49,470 nt of DNA. Source: an uncultured Bacteroides sp. (GTDB lineage Bacteria; Bacteroidota; Bacteroidia; Bacteroidales; Bacteroidaceae). Shown piece by piece: positions 26,244 to 34,729 of this stretch. Made by a program: the position numbers and the translations under genes. The notes under the pieces are model-generated. The model worked only from the letters and a program-made list of their open reading frames with translations, was not told the origin of the DNA and made no database searches. The stretch is taken from assembly GCA_900553185.1 (NCBI GenBank), contig USCT01000013.1, forward strand, positions 1-49,470, written 5' to 3'. Numbering within the stretch: the first letter of the stretch is position 1; every line of letters starts with the position of its first letter.

Positions 26244-27590
26244 ATGATTAAATCTATTGAAACATTAAAGAATATATGGAATATTGAGGATCTGAGAAAA
26301 CGGATCCTCATTACTATATTGTTCGTTGCAATTTACCGTTTCGGATCATACGTGGTTCTTCCTGGTATAAATCCGGATATGCTGTCAAAATTGCATGAAC
26401 AGACTAGTGAAGGTCTTCTTGCGTTGTTGAATATGTTTTCTGGTGGTGCCTTCTCTAACGCCTCAATCTTTGCATTGGGTATTATGCCGTACATCTCTGC
26501 ATCCATTGTGATCCAGTTGTTGGCAATAGCGGTGCCTTATTTCCAGAAACTTCAGCGGGAAGGAGAGAGTGGACGTAGAAAAATTAATCAATATACTCGT
26601 ATATTGACTATTATTATTTTGGTTTTCCAGGCTCCTTCTTATCTGATAAACCTGAAAATGCAGGCAGGTCCGGCCCTTAATGCTTCATTAGATTGGACTT
26701 TCTTTATTATTACTTCTACCATTATTTTGGCTGCAGGTAGTATGTTTGTTCTGTGGCTGGGTGAAAGAATTACGGATAAAGGTATCGGTAATGGTATTTC
26801 GCTTATCATTATGGTGGGTATCATTGCTCGTTTGCCTCAGGCTTTCTCTGGAGAGTTCGTTTCCCGACTCGCTTCTCCTGGCGCAGGAGGTATTATCATG
26901 TTCTTGATAGAACTGGTTTGCCTGCTGGCTGTTATTGCAGCAGCTATCATGCTGGTTCAAGGTGTCCGCAAGATACCTGTACAATATGCTAAGCGTATTG
27001 TAGGGAACAAACAATATGGTGGTGCCAGACAGTATATCCCGTTGAAGGTGAATGCTGCTAATGTGATGCCTATCATTTTTGCTCAGGCTATCATGTTTAT
27101 TCCTATCACTATTGTGGGATTTTCTAATGCTGAAGAAGCGGGAGGAATTACACGTGCTTTGATTGATCATACCAGTTTCCTGTATAACGTAATATTTGCA
27201 ATCTTGATTCTTGTATTTACGTATTTTTATACAGCGATAACAATCAATCCGAATCAGATGGCGGAAGATATGAAGAGAAACAACGGTTTTATTCCAGGTA
27301 TTAAACCTGGTAAGCCGACAGCAGATTACATCGATACAGTAATGTCTCGCATAACTCTGCCTGGTTCAATCTTCTTGGCAATTATTGCTATCTTACCGGC
27401 TTTTGCCGGAATATTCGGCGTTCAGGCTGCGTTTGCTCAGTTCTTTGGAGGAACTTCTCTTTTGATTTTGGTGGGTGTCGTTCTTGATACCTTACAGCAG
27501 ATAGAGAGTCATCTGTTGATGCGTCATTATGATGGTTTACTGAGTTCTGGACGTATTAAAGGACGTTCTGCAAATGTAGCTGCATATTAA
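26244..27590 (+). CDS. secY: Preprotein translocase channel SecY
   Basis: 448 residues, ten predicted membrane spans, forming the protein-conducting channel with SecE and SecG. Landmarks are RFGSYVVLPGINPDML, the plug region GLLALLNMFSGGAFSNASIFALGIMPYISASIVIQLL, and the C-terminal FIPGIKPGKPTADYIDTVMSRITLPGS and ESHLLMRHYDGLL. It starts 4 nt after rplO and is followed directly by map. Confidence 0.98.
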   Translation: MIKSIETLKNIWNIEDLRKRILITILFVAIYRFGSYVVLPGINPDMLSKLHEQTSEGLLALLNMFSGGAFSNASIFALGIMPYISASIVIQLLAIAVPYFQKLQREGESGRRKINQYTRILTIIILVFQAPSYLINLKMQAGPALNASLDWTFFIITSTIILAAGSMFVLWLGERITDKGIGNGISLIIMVGIIARLPQAFSGEFVSRLASPGAGGIIMFLIELVCLLAVIAAAIMLVQGVRKIPVQYAKRIVGNKQYGGARQYIPLKVNAANVMPIIFAQAIMFIPITIVGFSNAEEAGGITRALIDHTSFLYNVIFAILILVFTYFYTAITINPNQMAEDMKRNNGFIPGIKPGKPTADYIDTVMSRITLPGSIFLAIIAILPAFAGIFGVQAAFAQFFGGTSLLILVGVVLDTLQQIESHLLMRHYDGLLSSGRIKGRSANVAAY

Positions 27591-27591
27591 A

Positions 27592-28398
27592 ATGTCTCGG
27601 ATGATATTTCTTAAAACAGATGATGAAATAGAGCTACTTCGTCAGAGTAATCTCTTGGTAGGGATGACTCTGGCTGAAGTCGCTAAAATGATCAAACCTG
27701 GAATTACGACTCGGCAGCTTGACAAGGTGGCTGAAGAGTTTATCCGTGATCATGGAGCTACTCCTACTTTTAAGGGTTTTCCAAATCCGTATGGAGGGCC
27801 GTTTCCTGCTTCTATATGTACTTCGGTAAATGAGCAGGTAGTTCATGGAATTCCTAATGACATTCCCTTGAAAGAGGGTGATATCATTTCTGTTGATTGT
27901 GGAACTTATATGAATGGCTTCTGTGGTGACTCTGCTTATACTTTTTGTGTAGGTGAGGTTGATCCTGAAGTAAAGAAACTTCTGAAGACTACAAAAGAAG
28001 CCCTTTATAAGGGAATCGAACAGGCGGTTCATGGAAAACGACTAGGGGATATCGGTTATGCTATCCAGGAGTATTGCGAGTCTCAGTCTTTTGGCGTGGT
28101 TCGTGAATTTGTTGGCCATGGAATCGGTAAGGAAATGCATGAGGAACCTCCAGTTCCCAATTATGGGAGAAGAGGAACGGGTGTACAACTGAAAAAAGGT
28201 ATGTGCATTGCTATTGAGCCTATGATAACTCAAGGTGACCGTAATTTGGTTATGGAGGCCGACCGTTGGACAGTACGTACGCGTGACCGGAAAATGGCGG
28301 CACATTTTGAGCATACCGTAGCCGTAGGTTTAGGTAAGGCTGATATATTATCATCATTTGAATATATAGAACAAGTTTTGGGAGATAAAGCAATTTAA
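27592..28398 (+). CDS. map: Type I methionine aminopeptidase
   Basis: 268 residues. It removes the initiator methionine from new proteins. The metal ligands of the pita-bread fold are visible: the two aspartates in ISVDCGTYMNGFCGDSAY, the histidine in GHGIGKEMHEEP, and the glutamates in AIEPM and FEHTV. The stop of secY lies one base before the ATG at 27592. An ATG three codons later (27601, MIFLKTDDE) may be the true start. Unlike many bacteria there is no adk between secY and map. Confidence 0.96.
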   Translation: MSRMIFLKTDDEIELLRQSNLLVGMTLAEVAKMIKPGITTRQLDKVAEEFIRDHGATPTFKGFPNPYGGPFPASICTSVNEQVVHGIPNDIPLKEGDIISVDCGTYMNGFCGDSAYTFCVGEVDPEVKKLLKTTKEALYKGIEQAVHGKRLGDIGYAIQEYCESQSFGVVREFVGHGIGKEMHEEPPVPNYGRRGTGVQLKKGMCIAIEPMITQGDRNLVMEADRWTVRTRDRKMAAHFEHTVAVGLGKADILSSFEYIEQVLGDKAI

Positions 28399-28399
28399 T

Positions 28400-28618
28400 A
28401 TGGCAAAGCAATCTGCAATAGAACAAGATGGAGTGATTGTCGAAGCATTGTCAAATGCAATGTTTCGGGTAGAATTGGAAAATGGGCATGAAATTACTGC
28501 TCATATTTCTGGAAAAATGAGAATGCATTACATCAAAATACTTCCCGGTGATAAGGTAAGAGTCGAGATGTCTCCGTACGACTTATCCAAAGGTAGAATC
28601 GTTTTTAGATATAAATAA
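28400..28618 (+). CDS. infA: Translation initiation factor IF-1
   Basis: 72 residues, a single S1/OB fold that blocks the A site during initiation. Landmarks are KQSAIEQDGVIVEALSNAMFRVELENGHEITAHISGKMR and the C-terminal SPYDLSKGRIVFRYK. It lies between map and rpmJ, one base after the map stop. Confidence 0.98.
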   Translation: MAKQSAIEQDGVIVEALSNAMFRVELENGHEITAHISGKMRMHYIKILPGDKVRVEMSPYDLSKGRIVFRYK

Positions 28619-28632
28619 AAGATATATAAGAT

Positions 28633-28749
28633 ATGAAAGTAAGAGCATCATTAAAGAAACGTACGCCGGAATGCAAAATCGTTAGACGTAATGGCCGTTT
28701 GTATGTTATTAACAAGAAAAATCCTAAGTATAAACAACGTCAAGGATAA
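28633..28749 (+). CDS. rpmJ: 50S ribosomal protein L36 (bL36), zinc-free type
   Basis: 38 residues, full length (MKVRASLKKRTPEC at the start, KYKQRQG at the end). In the zinc-binding form, ligands lie at C11, C14, C27 and H33. Here they are T11, C14, N27 and Y33, so only one remains and zinc binding is not expected. It sits between infA and rpsM, the usual position. Confidence 0.96.
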   Translation: MKVRASLKKRTPECKIVRRNGRLYVINKKNPKYKQRQG

Positions 28750-28754
28750 TTTAT

Positions 28755-28762
28755 TATTTTTG
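28755..28762 (+). promoter_or_regulatory. Candidate -7 element (TATTTTTG) before rpsM
   Basis: TATTTTTG followed by C matches TAnnTTTG and lies just after the rpmJ stop, 19 bp before the rpsM ATG. No TTTG is seen at the correct -33 distance. It could be an internal promoter for the alpha group or a chance match. Confidence 0.3.
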
Positions 28763-28781
28763 CAAAAAAAATAATTAGTAT

Positions 28782-29162
28782 ATGGCTATAAGAATAGTTG
28801 GTGTAGATTTACCTCAGAATAAGAGAGGTGAGATTGCGTTGACATACGTATATGGTATCGGACGCAGCAGTTCAGCAAAAATTTTGGATAAGGCAGGTGT
28901 AGATCGTGACCTGAAGGTTAAGGATTGGACTGATGATCAGGCTGCTAAGATCCGTGAAATCATTGGTGCTGAGTACAAAGTGGAAGGTGATCTTCGTTCT
29001 GAAATCCAGTTGAACATTAAGCGATTAATGGATATTGGTTGCTACCGTGGTGTTCGTCATCGTCTGGGCTTGCCGGTTAGAGGTCAGAGCACTAAGAATA
29101 ATGCCCGTACACGTAAGGGTAGAAAGAAAACAGTTGCAAATAAGAAAAAAGCTACTAAATAA
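28782..29162 (+). CDS. rpsM: 30S ribosomal protein S13 (uS13)
   Basis: 126 residues. S13 forms intersubunit bridges and contacts P-site tRNA. Landmarks are IVGVDLPQNKRGEIALTYVYGIGRSSS and the signature GCYRGVRHRLGLPVRGQSTKNNARTRKG. It opens the alpha group (rpsM-rpsK-rpsD-rpoA-rplQ). Confidence 0.98.
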   Translation: MAIRIVGVDLPQNKRGEIALTYVYGIGRSSSAKILDKAGVDRDLKVKDWTDDQAAKIREIIGAEYKVEGDLRSEIQLNIKRLMDIGCYRGVRHRLGLPVRGQSTKNNARTRKGRKKTVANKKKATK

Positions 29163-29173
29163 TAATTGTTGAT

Positions 29174-29563
29174 ATGGCAAAAAAAACAGTCGCAGCTAAA
29201 AAAAGAAATGTGAAAGTGGATGCTAATGGACAGCTGCATGTTCATTCTTCATTCAATAACATCATCGTTTCTTTGGCTAATAGCGAAGGCCAGATTATCT
29301 CATGGTCTTCGGCAGGTAAGATGGGATTTAGAGGTTCTAAGAAGAACACTCCTTACGCAGCTCAGATGGCTGCACAGGATTGCGCTAAAGTAGCGTATGA
29401 TCTGGGCCTGAGAAAGGTGAAAGCTTATGTAAAAGGTCCTGGAAACGGACGTGAGTCTGCTATCAGAACTGTACACGGAGCTGGAATTGAAGTTACTGAA
29501 ATTATCGATGTAACTCCATTGCCTCACAACGGTTGTCGTCCTCCGAAAAGAAGAAGAGTATAA
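29174..29563 (+). CDS. rpsK: 30S ribosomal protein S11 (uS11)
   Basis: 129 residues. S11 forms the platform near the mRNA Shine-Dalgarno site. Landmarks are HVHSSFNNIIVSLANSEGQIISWSSAGKMGFRGSKKNTPYAAQ and the C-terminal DVTPLPHNGCRPPKRRRV. A 116-nt gap follows before rpsD. Confidence 0.98.
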   Translation: MAKKTVAAKKRNVKVDANGQLHVHSSFNNIIVSLANSEGQIISWSSAGKMGFRGSKKNTPYAAQMAAQDCAKVAYDLGLRKVKAYVKGPGNGRESAIRTVHGAGIEVTEIIDVTPLPHNGCRPPKRRRV

Positions 29564-29679
29564 TACAGATAACCTATTAAGATGTCACTTGAATTTGTTA
29601 AATAATGGATTGCAATTCCTTTCTGTAATCGCGGCTGCAACAATTTGAGTACATTATAACAATTAAATTAAAAAAGAAA

Positions 29680-30285
29680 ATGGCTAGATATACTGGACCA
29701 AAAAGTAGAATTGCACGTAAATTCGGTGAAGCAATCTTCGGAGCTGATAAAGTTTTGTCAAAGAAAAATTATCCTCCTGGACAGCATGGTAACACTCGCC
29801 GCAGAAAAACTTCTGAATATGGTGTCATGCTGGCTGAAAAGCAGAAAGCTAAATATACTTACGGGGTTTTGGAAAAACAATTCCGTAACCTGTTTGAAAA
29901 AGCAGCGAGCATGAACGGTATTACCGGTGAAATCTTGTTGCAGAATCTTGAATGTCGTCTGGACAACGTAGTGTTCCGTTTGGGTATTGCTCCTACTCGT
30001 TCAGCTGCCCGTCAGTTGGTAGGTCACAAGCATATTACAGTAGACGGTAAGGTTGTAAACATTCCTTCATACGCTGTAAAGCCGGGTCAGTTGATCGGTG
30101 TTCGTGAGAGATCTAAATCTCTGGAAGTTATCGCTAACTCTTTGGCTGGGTTCAATCACAGCAAATATCCTTGGTTGGAATGGGATGAAAACTCTAAGAC
30201 TGGTAAGTTGTTGCACAAACCGGAAAGAGCAGATATTCCTGAAAACATTAAAGAACACTTGATCGTTGAATTGTACTCTAAATAA
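29680..30285 (+). CDS. rpsD: 30S ribosomal protein S4 (uS4)
   Basis: 201 residues. S4 nucleates 30S assembly and in E. coli represses the alpha operon. Landmarks are ARYTGPKSRIARKFGEAIF, the S4 RNA-binding domain LECRLDNVVFRLGIAPTRSAARQLVGHKHITVDGKVVNIPSY (about 90-131), and a C-terminal HLIVELYSK. The leader from 29564 is 116 nt and AT-rich; TTGCA (about 29609) and TGCAA (about 29636) could pair, but no structure is certain. Confidence 0.98.
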   Translation: MARYTGPKSRIARKFGEAIFGADKVLSKKNYPPGQHGNTRRRKTSEYGVMLAEKQKAKYTYGVLEKQFRNLFEKAASMNGITGEILLQNLECRLDNVVFRLGIAPTRSAARQLVGHKHITVDGKVVNIPSYAVKPGQLIGVRERSKSLEVIANSLAGFNHSKYPWLEWDENSKTGKLLHKPERADIPENIKEHLIVELYSK

Positions 30286-30296
30286 TAATTAATTTC

Positions 30297-31289
30297 ATGG
30301 CGATATTAGCATTTCAAAAACCTGATAAAGTATTAATGTTGGAAGCGGATTCCAAATTCGGAAAATTCGAATTCCGTCCGCTTGAACCCGGTTTCGGTAT
30401 TACCGTTGGTAATGCTTTACGCCGTATTCTTCTTTCCTCACTGGAAGGCTATGCGATCAATACTATTCACATCGAAGGTGTGGAGCATGAATTTGCAACT
30501 GTGCCAGGTGTCAAAGAAGATGTCACTAACATTATCTTGAATCTGAAGCAAGTTCGATTCAAGCAAATAGTTGAGAAATTCGAAAATGAAAAGGTAAGCA
30601 TTACCGTTGAGAATTCTACTGAATTTAAGGCAGGTGATATTGGTAAGTATTTGACCGGATTTGAAGTGTTAAATCCTGAATTAGTTATTTGCCATTTAGA
30701 TTCAAAAGCAACTATGCAGATAGATCTTACAATTAACAAAGGTCGCGGATATGTTCCGGCTGATGAAAACCGTGAATTCTGTACCGATGTGAATGTAATT
30801 CCTATCGATTCTATTTACACTCCGATTCGTAACGTGAAATATGCGGTAGAAAATTATCGTGTAGAGCAGAAGACCGATTATGAAAAATTGGTTCTTGAAA
30901 TTACGACGGATGGTTCCATTCACCCGAAGGAAGCTCTGAAAGAAGCCGCCAAGATATTGATTTATCACTTCATGCTTTTCTCTGATGAAAAGATTACTTT
31001 GGAAACATCGGATGCAGATGGCAATGAAGAATTTGATGAAGAAGTATTGCACATGCGTCAGTTGCTGAAAACCAAGCTGGTGGATATGGACCTGTCAGTA
31101 CGTGCCTTGAACTGTTTGAAGGCTGCCGATGTAGAAACATTGGGTGACTTGGTTCAATTCAATAAAACTGATTTGCTGAAATTCAGAAACTTCGGTAAGA
31201 AATCGCTCACTGAGCTTGATGATTTGCTCGAGAGTCTGAATCTGTCGTTTGGAACGGATATTTCTAAGTATAAATTAGATAAAGAATAA
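30297..31289 (+). CDS. rpoA: RNA polymerase alpha subunit
   Basis: 330 residues. The alpha dimer scaffolds RNA polymerase assembly. The N-terminal domain contains FEFRPLEPGFGITVGNALRRILLSSLEGYA (about residues 25-54). The C-terminal domain (about 250-320) has the helix-hairpin-helix segment RALNCLKAADVETLGDLVQFNKTDLLKFRNFGKKSLTEL used for upstream-element and activator contacts. rplQ starts 3 nt after the stop. Confidence 0.98.
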   Translation: MAILAFQKPDKVLMLEADSKFGKFEFRPLEPGFGITVGNALRRILLSSLEGYAINTIHIEGVEHEFATVPGVKEDVTNIILNLKQVRFKQIVEKFENEKVSITVENSTEFKAGDIGKYLTGFEVLNPELVICHLDSKATMQIDLTINKGRGYVPADENREFCTDVNVIPIDSIYTPIRNVKYAVENYRVEQKTDYEKLVLEITTDGSIHPKEALKEAAKILIYHFMLFSDEKITLETSDADGNEEFDEEVLHMRQLLKTKLVDMDLSVRALNCLKAADVETLGDLVQFNKTDLLKFRNFGKKSLTELDDLLESLNLSFGTDISKYKLDKE

Positions 31290-31292
31290 ACA

Positions 31293-31787
31293 ATGAGACA
31301 TAATAAAAAATTCAACCATTTAGGTCGTACTGCTTCTCACAGAAGTGCAATGTTGGCTAACATGGCATGTTCTTTGATTAAGCACAAAAGAATCACTACG
31401 ACTGTTGCGAAGGCTAAAGCTTTGAAGAAGTTCGTTGAGCCGCTGATTACAAGATCTAAAGATGACACAACTAATTCTCGTCGTGTTGTGTTTAGCAATC
31501 TCCAGGATAAGTTCGCTGTAACTGAACTGTTCAAAGAAATCTCTGTAAAGGTTGCTGATCGTCCGGGTGGTTACACTCGTATTATCAAGACTGGTCACCG
31601 TTTGGGTGATAACGCAGAAATGTGTTTCATCGAATTGGTAGATTATAACGAGAATATGGCAAAGACTGCTGCCAAGAAAGCTACTCGTACTCGTCGTTCT
31701 AAGAAATCAGCTGCAACTGCCGAAGCACCGGTTGCTGAAGCTCCTGCAACTGAAGCTACTACAGAGGAAGCCCCTAAAGCTGAATAA
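31293..31787 (+). CDS. rplQ: 50S ribosomal protein L17 (bL17) with an acidic tail
   Basis: 164 residues. L17 lies at the tunnel exit. The conserved core (about residues 1-118) has MRHNKKFNHLGRTASHRSAMLANMACSLIKHKRI and GGYTRIIKTGHRLGDNAEMCFIELV. Beyond it is a ~45-residue tail, first Lys/Arg-rich then Ala/Glu/Pro/Thr-rich (ATAEAPVAEAPATEATTEEAPKAE). Such low-complexity extensions are absent from the E. coli protein. It is the last gene of the cluster. Confidence 0.97.
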   Translation: MRHNKKFNHLGRTASHRSAMLANMACSLIKHKRITTTVAKAKALKKFVEPLITRSKDDTTNSRRVVFSNLQDKFAVTELFKEISVKVADRPGGYTRIIKTGHRLGDNAEMCFIELVDYNENMAKTAAKKATRTRRSKKSAATAEAPVAEAPATEATTEEAPKAE

Positions 31788-31810
31788 TTCTGTATACACT
31801 ATATATTATG

Positions 31811-31847
31811 AAGGGTCTGTCGATTTCGATAGGCCCTTTGTTGTTTT
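31811..31847 (+). terminator. Terminator after rplQ
   Basis: AAGGGTCTGTCG and CGATAGGCCCTT pair with two G-U pairs around a short loop. TTTGTTGTTTTT follows. It marks the end of the S10-spc-alpha transcript. Confidence 0.8.
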
Positions 31848-31933
31848 TGGGGGTTGTTTATCTTATCTGATGAATTTTATTTTGATTCCTTCATTTTTTA
31901 TGTTATCTTGCACATTGTTTTAATCAATGTCTG

Positions 31934-32392
31934 ATGGTGAGTATGAAGAATTCTTTTTTTTTCACGCAGCGTGTGGCCGAAGAAGTTTGTTTTTCTTGGT
32001 TCTTGTTAGGGCTTCGGCTTTTATTTGGTGGCTTACTGATGATGCATGGTATAGTAAAGATTGCGAATTTCAGTGAGTTGTCAGCAACCTTCCCTGATTT
32101 ATTAGGTGTAGGTTCATATTATTCGTTGATATTGGCTGTTTTCGCTGAGGTAATTTGTTCGTGTGCGTGTATTGTGGGACTCTTGTTTCGTCTTGCTTTA
32201 ATACCTATGATTGTTACGATGGCTGTGGCCTTTTGGGGAGTACATGGAGGAAATATTTCAGAGGGGGAGTTGTCTTTTATCTTCCTGATTGTTTTTATTT
32301 TATTATGGCTGTCTGGACCTGGTTTGCTGTCTGTCGATAAGTTGCTTTTTGGAAAGTCAGTAAAACCCCAATATTCCCGTTATTATCGTTGA
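31934..32392 (+). CDS. DoxX-like integral membrane protein
   Basis: 152 residues with four predicted membrane helices (about 22-42, 60-82, 85-105 and 113-132). The features match the DoxX family: LGLRLLFGGLLMMHGIVKI in the first span, a short polar loop, and small-residue-rich later spans. Family members are membrane proteins of mostly unknown function, some linked to oxidoreductases. The start at 31934 is the first ATG; the in-frame ATG at 31943 (MKNSFF) is an alternative. It follows the rplQ terminator and seems to be a single-gene unit. Confidence 0.8.
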   Translation: MVSMKNSFFFTQRVAEEVCFSWFLLGLRLLFGGLLMMHGIVKIANFSELSATFPDLLGVGSYYSLILAVFAEVICSCACIVGLLFRLALIPMIVTMAVAFWGVHGGNISEGELSFIFLIVFILLWLSGPGLLSVDKLLFGKSVKPQYSRYYR

Positions 32393-32858
32393 GTGAGGGA
32401 GTAGTGAAGTACCATTGGATGATGTCCGATTGTATAAAAATGTTCTTGTTTATTGATTTTATTTTCATCTTCATCAGCTGATGTCTTGATTGAATCGGCA
32501 CTGTTTTTCTTTTTTTTCATGAATGCCTGAACTTTTTCCTGTTCCTGATTGTTAGTAATACTGAAGAAAGTAAATTTCTGAATGGCTTGATAGAATAGGT
32601 GATTCTTTGGGTAATTTTTGGAAAGTGAAAAATATGGGTAAAAATGGGTGTCTAATCATTTTATATGAGATTAGGGTCTGTCCTTGTAAATGATTTGGGG
32701 AAATGAGGAGGAGCCTGGTCTTATTCATATTATTATCATATTACATTTTTTACTGTTGTTGACTGGATAATTTTACTCAGCCCCAAAAGCTCTGTACTCG
32801 TATTAAGGTATATAGGGTGTATTGGTTTATAAAATGTTATTATTATAAAATAGACGCA
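32393..32858 (+). other. 466-bp gap with no convincing gene
   Basis: AT-rich stretch between the DoxX-like gene and the lipoprotein tandem. It has a perfect 12-bp palindrome CATCAGCTGATG at 32472-32483. On the - strand an open frame runs from about 32664 to 32383, containing only one ATG (32520; 45-residue product). A second - strand frame spans 32728-32552 (58 residues). Neither resembles a protein I know and the composition is biased. A weak TAATTTTA at 32768-32775 is the nearest thing to a -7 box for the downstream genes. Confidence 0.5.
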
Positions 32859-34721
32859 ATGAAACGATTAAAGGGAATTACGTTTGTTACATTTCTATGT
32901 AGTTTTTTATTAATGGCTTGTAGCCGGGAAGAATGGGGTAGTACATCAGATATGCAATTGTCTGAGGCTGTCTTTAAATTATACGACGTGAAATATGGTA
33001 CTGCTGACCTGTCGCGGGCAGAAAGTCTGGAAGAATCCCGTTATGACCGTTTGGAGTTTTATATTGTTGATGATAACGGCGAACGCATAAAAGATGTGAA
33101 AGGTAAATACAATGCTACTACTTCGGAGATATTGGTAGAAGGTCTCCACGAAGGTGATTACCGTTTACTTGTTTTAGGTATCAAAGGCGATGAAAGCCTG
33201 GACCGGGCAGAAATATTCCAGCCGGAACATATCACAGACAGCTGGTTGAGATTCCCGGAGAACTTGCAGAAACCTTTGGAGGCAGAATACTTTTATTCGC
33301 AGACTCCGTTTGAGGTTCGCGTGCAGCAAGGTGAAGGCGGAAAAGAAGAGATAGTTTCCATTCGGCAGGATATTCGTCAGCAAAGAATCATGGGGAGACT
33401 GGATTTTTCGTTCGACTATGTGAATCCTTATATCCGTTATGCCGTGTTGGATAAAAATGTAGCATTTGATGAAGTACATTTTTATACGACCTTATCTGGT
33501 GATGGGGCGTTTTCCGGATCGAGTGACGGTATTCTTCAGAATCTGAACTTGGATAAGATAACCTCATATAAGTTTCTGCCTGTGAGTGATGGTAAAGCAT
33601 TGAGTGGAAAGATCTCCATGCGTATGCGCAGCTATCAGGGAGATGAGGTCAGTCAGGATTATGGTTTCAGTCAGGAGAGTATAGACAGAAATCATATTCA
33701 TTCGGTTGAGACTGAGGTTCGCCATCCGGATGATCAGTCAGCCGTCATGTTCCTTACAAAAACGGCTTACGACGCGGGAAAATATGCCAAGATTTTGCAG
33801 GATGATGAACGTAAGGAGGTATATGCGGATCCTTCGCAGCGTAAATTCAATACCTCTCGTCCGCTTCAGCTGAGTGTTACGGAAGAAGGTAAATTACATG
33901 TACGTTTTTATTCTCCACGTGATCTGGGGGATGTATTGCTGAAGGTACGCATTCCAGCCGTAAGTACGGAATATTTCGATGTGGCTTATTTTGATACGAT
34001 TCCCGGTTTTGCCGATTTTTATGAAGTATTGCCTTTGGTACAACGTCCTACAGTTTGTCGTACGGAATCTGGACGTCAGATTCAGATACCTCAGCTTGAA
34101 GCTTCTCAGTTGGCAGATGCCGAGTTTAAGGTAGAGTCTGCTGATCCGTATTGGGCTAAATTACAGAAGATAGTGCATGGCTGGAATATCTATTGGGGAT
34201 TGTACAATGGTGATCCAGATCGGGAAGATGGTGGACCTTCAGGTAACTGGATGGGAATTCGTCCGGTGCACTGCCGGGAGTCTGTAGCTTTGTTTCTCAA
34301 TTTTACATATATGATTGATATGCCTGAACACGAACAGATTTTGCGGGATAATGCCGAAAAACTTTACGATGATAATAAAAATCCGATCAAGGTAGAACAG
34401 GTATTACAACAGATGAGACAGCAGAGAAACTTGCAGGTCGGGCTGGTTTATCCTGGAAATGGCGTGTTAGGATTAGGTGGTGGCTCTGTTTTTGGAGCTT
34501 ATCAGCAAGCATGGTTTGAGCATTATTGGAATGCGTATTCATGTAGTATTATGTTTCATGAATTGGGGCACGTGATGGGATATGGACATAGCAGCTCGTT
34601 TACTTACGGTCCTTGGGCAGAGCAGCTGATGAATAATTTTTATGTGAATAACCTGCATCAGTTCCCGATTGATTCTTCTACTTATTTGAACAGCAAAAGT
34701 AATCCGTATAGATATAAGTAA
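32859..34721 (+). CDS. Lipoprotein with fimbrillin-like N-terminus and metzincin protease motif
   Basis: 620 residues from the ATG at 32859; an ATG at 32817 would add 14 residues before the signal peptide and is disfavoured. The signal is MKRLKGITFVTFLCSFLLMAC with lipidated C21. SREEW follows, similar to the acidic export tag that places lipoproteins on the surface. Residues ~25-170 look like a transthyretin-type beta-sandwich (RLEFYIVDDNGERI, GDYRLLVLGIKG). Residues ~176-290 have fimbrillin-type marks (RIMGRLDFSF, RNHIHSVETEV). Near the C-terminus HELGHVMGYGH (567-577) is a complete HExxHxxGxxH metzincin site: zinc ligands H567, H571, H577 and base E568. A possible Met-turn follows (EQLMNNF). 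It is first of three tandem lipoprotein genes. The domain calls for the head are inferred; the zinc motif is clear. Confidence 0.8.
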   Translation: MKRLKGITFVTFLCSFLLMACSREEWGSTSDMQLSEAVFKLYDVKYGTADLSRAESLEESRYDRLEFYIVDDNGERIKDVKGKYNATTSEILVEGLHEGDYRLLVLGIKGDESLDRAEIFQPEHITDSWLRFPENLQKPLEAEYFYSQTPFEVRVQQGEGGKEEIVSIRQDIRQQRIMGRLDFSFDYVNPYIRYAVLDKNVAFDEVHFYTTLSGDGAFSGSSDGILQNLNLDKITSYKFLPVSDGKALSGKISMRMRSYQGDEVSQDYGFSQESIDRNHIHSVETEVRHPDDQSAVMFLTKTAYDAGKYAKILQDDERKEVYADPSQRKFNTSRPLQLSVTEEGKLHVRFYSPRDLGDVLLKVRIPAVSTEYFDVAYFDTIPGFADFYEVLPLVQRPTVCRTESGRQIQIPQLEASQLADAEFKVESADPYWAKLQKIVHGWNIYWGLYNGDPDREDGGPSGNWMGIRPVHCRESVALFLNFTYMIDMPEHEQILRDNAEKLYDDNKNPIKVEQVLQQMRQQRNLQVGLVYPGNGVLGLGGGSVFGAYQQAWFEHYWNAYSCSIMFHELGHVMGYGHSSSFTYGPWAEQLMNNFYVNNLHQFPIDSSTYLNSKSNPYRYK

Positions 34722-34729
34722 AACATAAA

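Noticed and set aside
31732..31923. Open frame of 63 codons overlapping the end of rplQ
   Set aside because: It is an out-of-frame shadow of the rplQ tail and crosses the terminator.
32552..32728. Small - strand frame starting MNKTRLLLISPN, reminiscent of the start of B12-binding radical SAM proteins
   Set aside because: The likeness is limited to a handful of residues and the rest lacks any motif, so it is not called as a gene.
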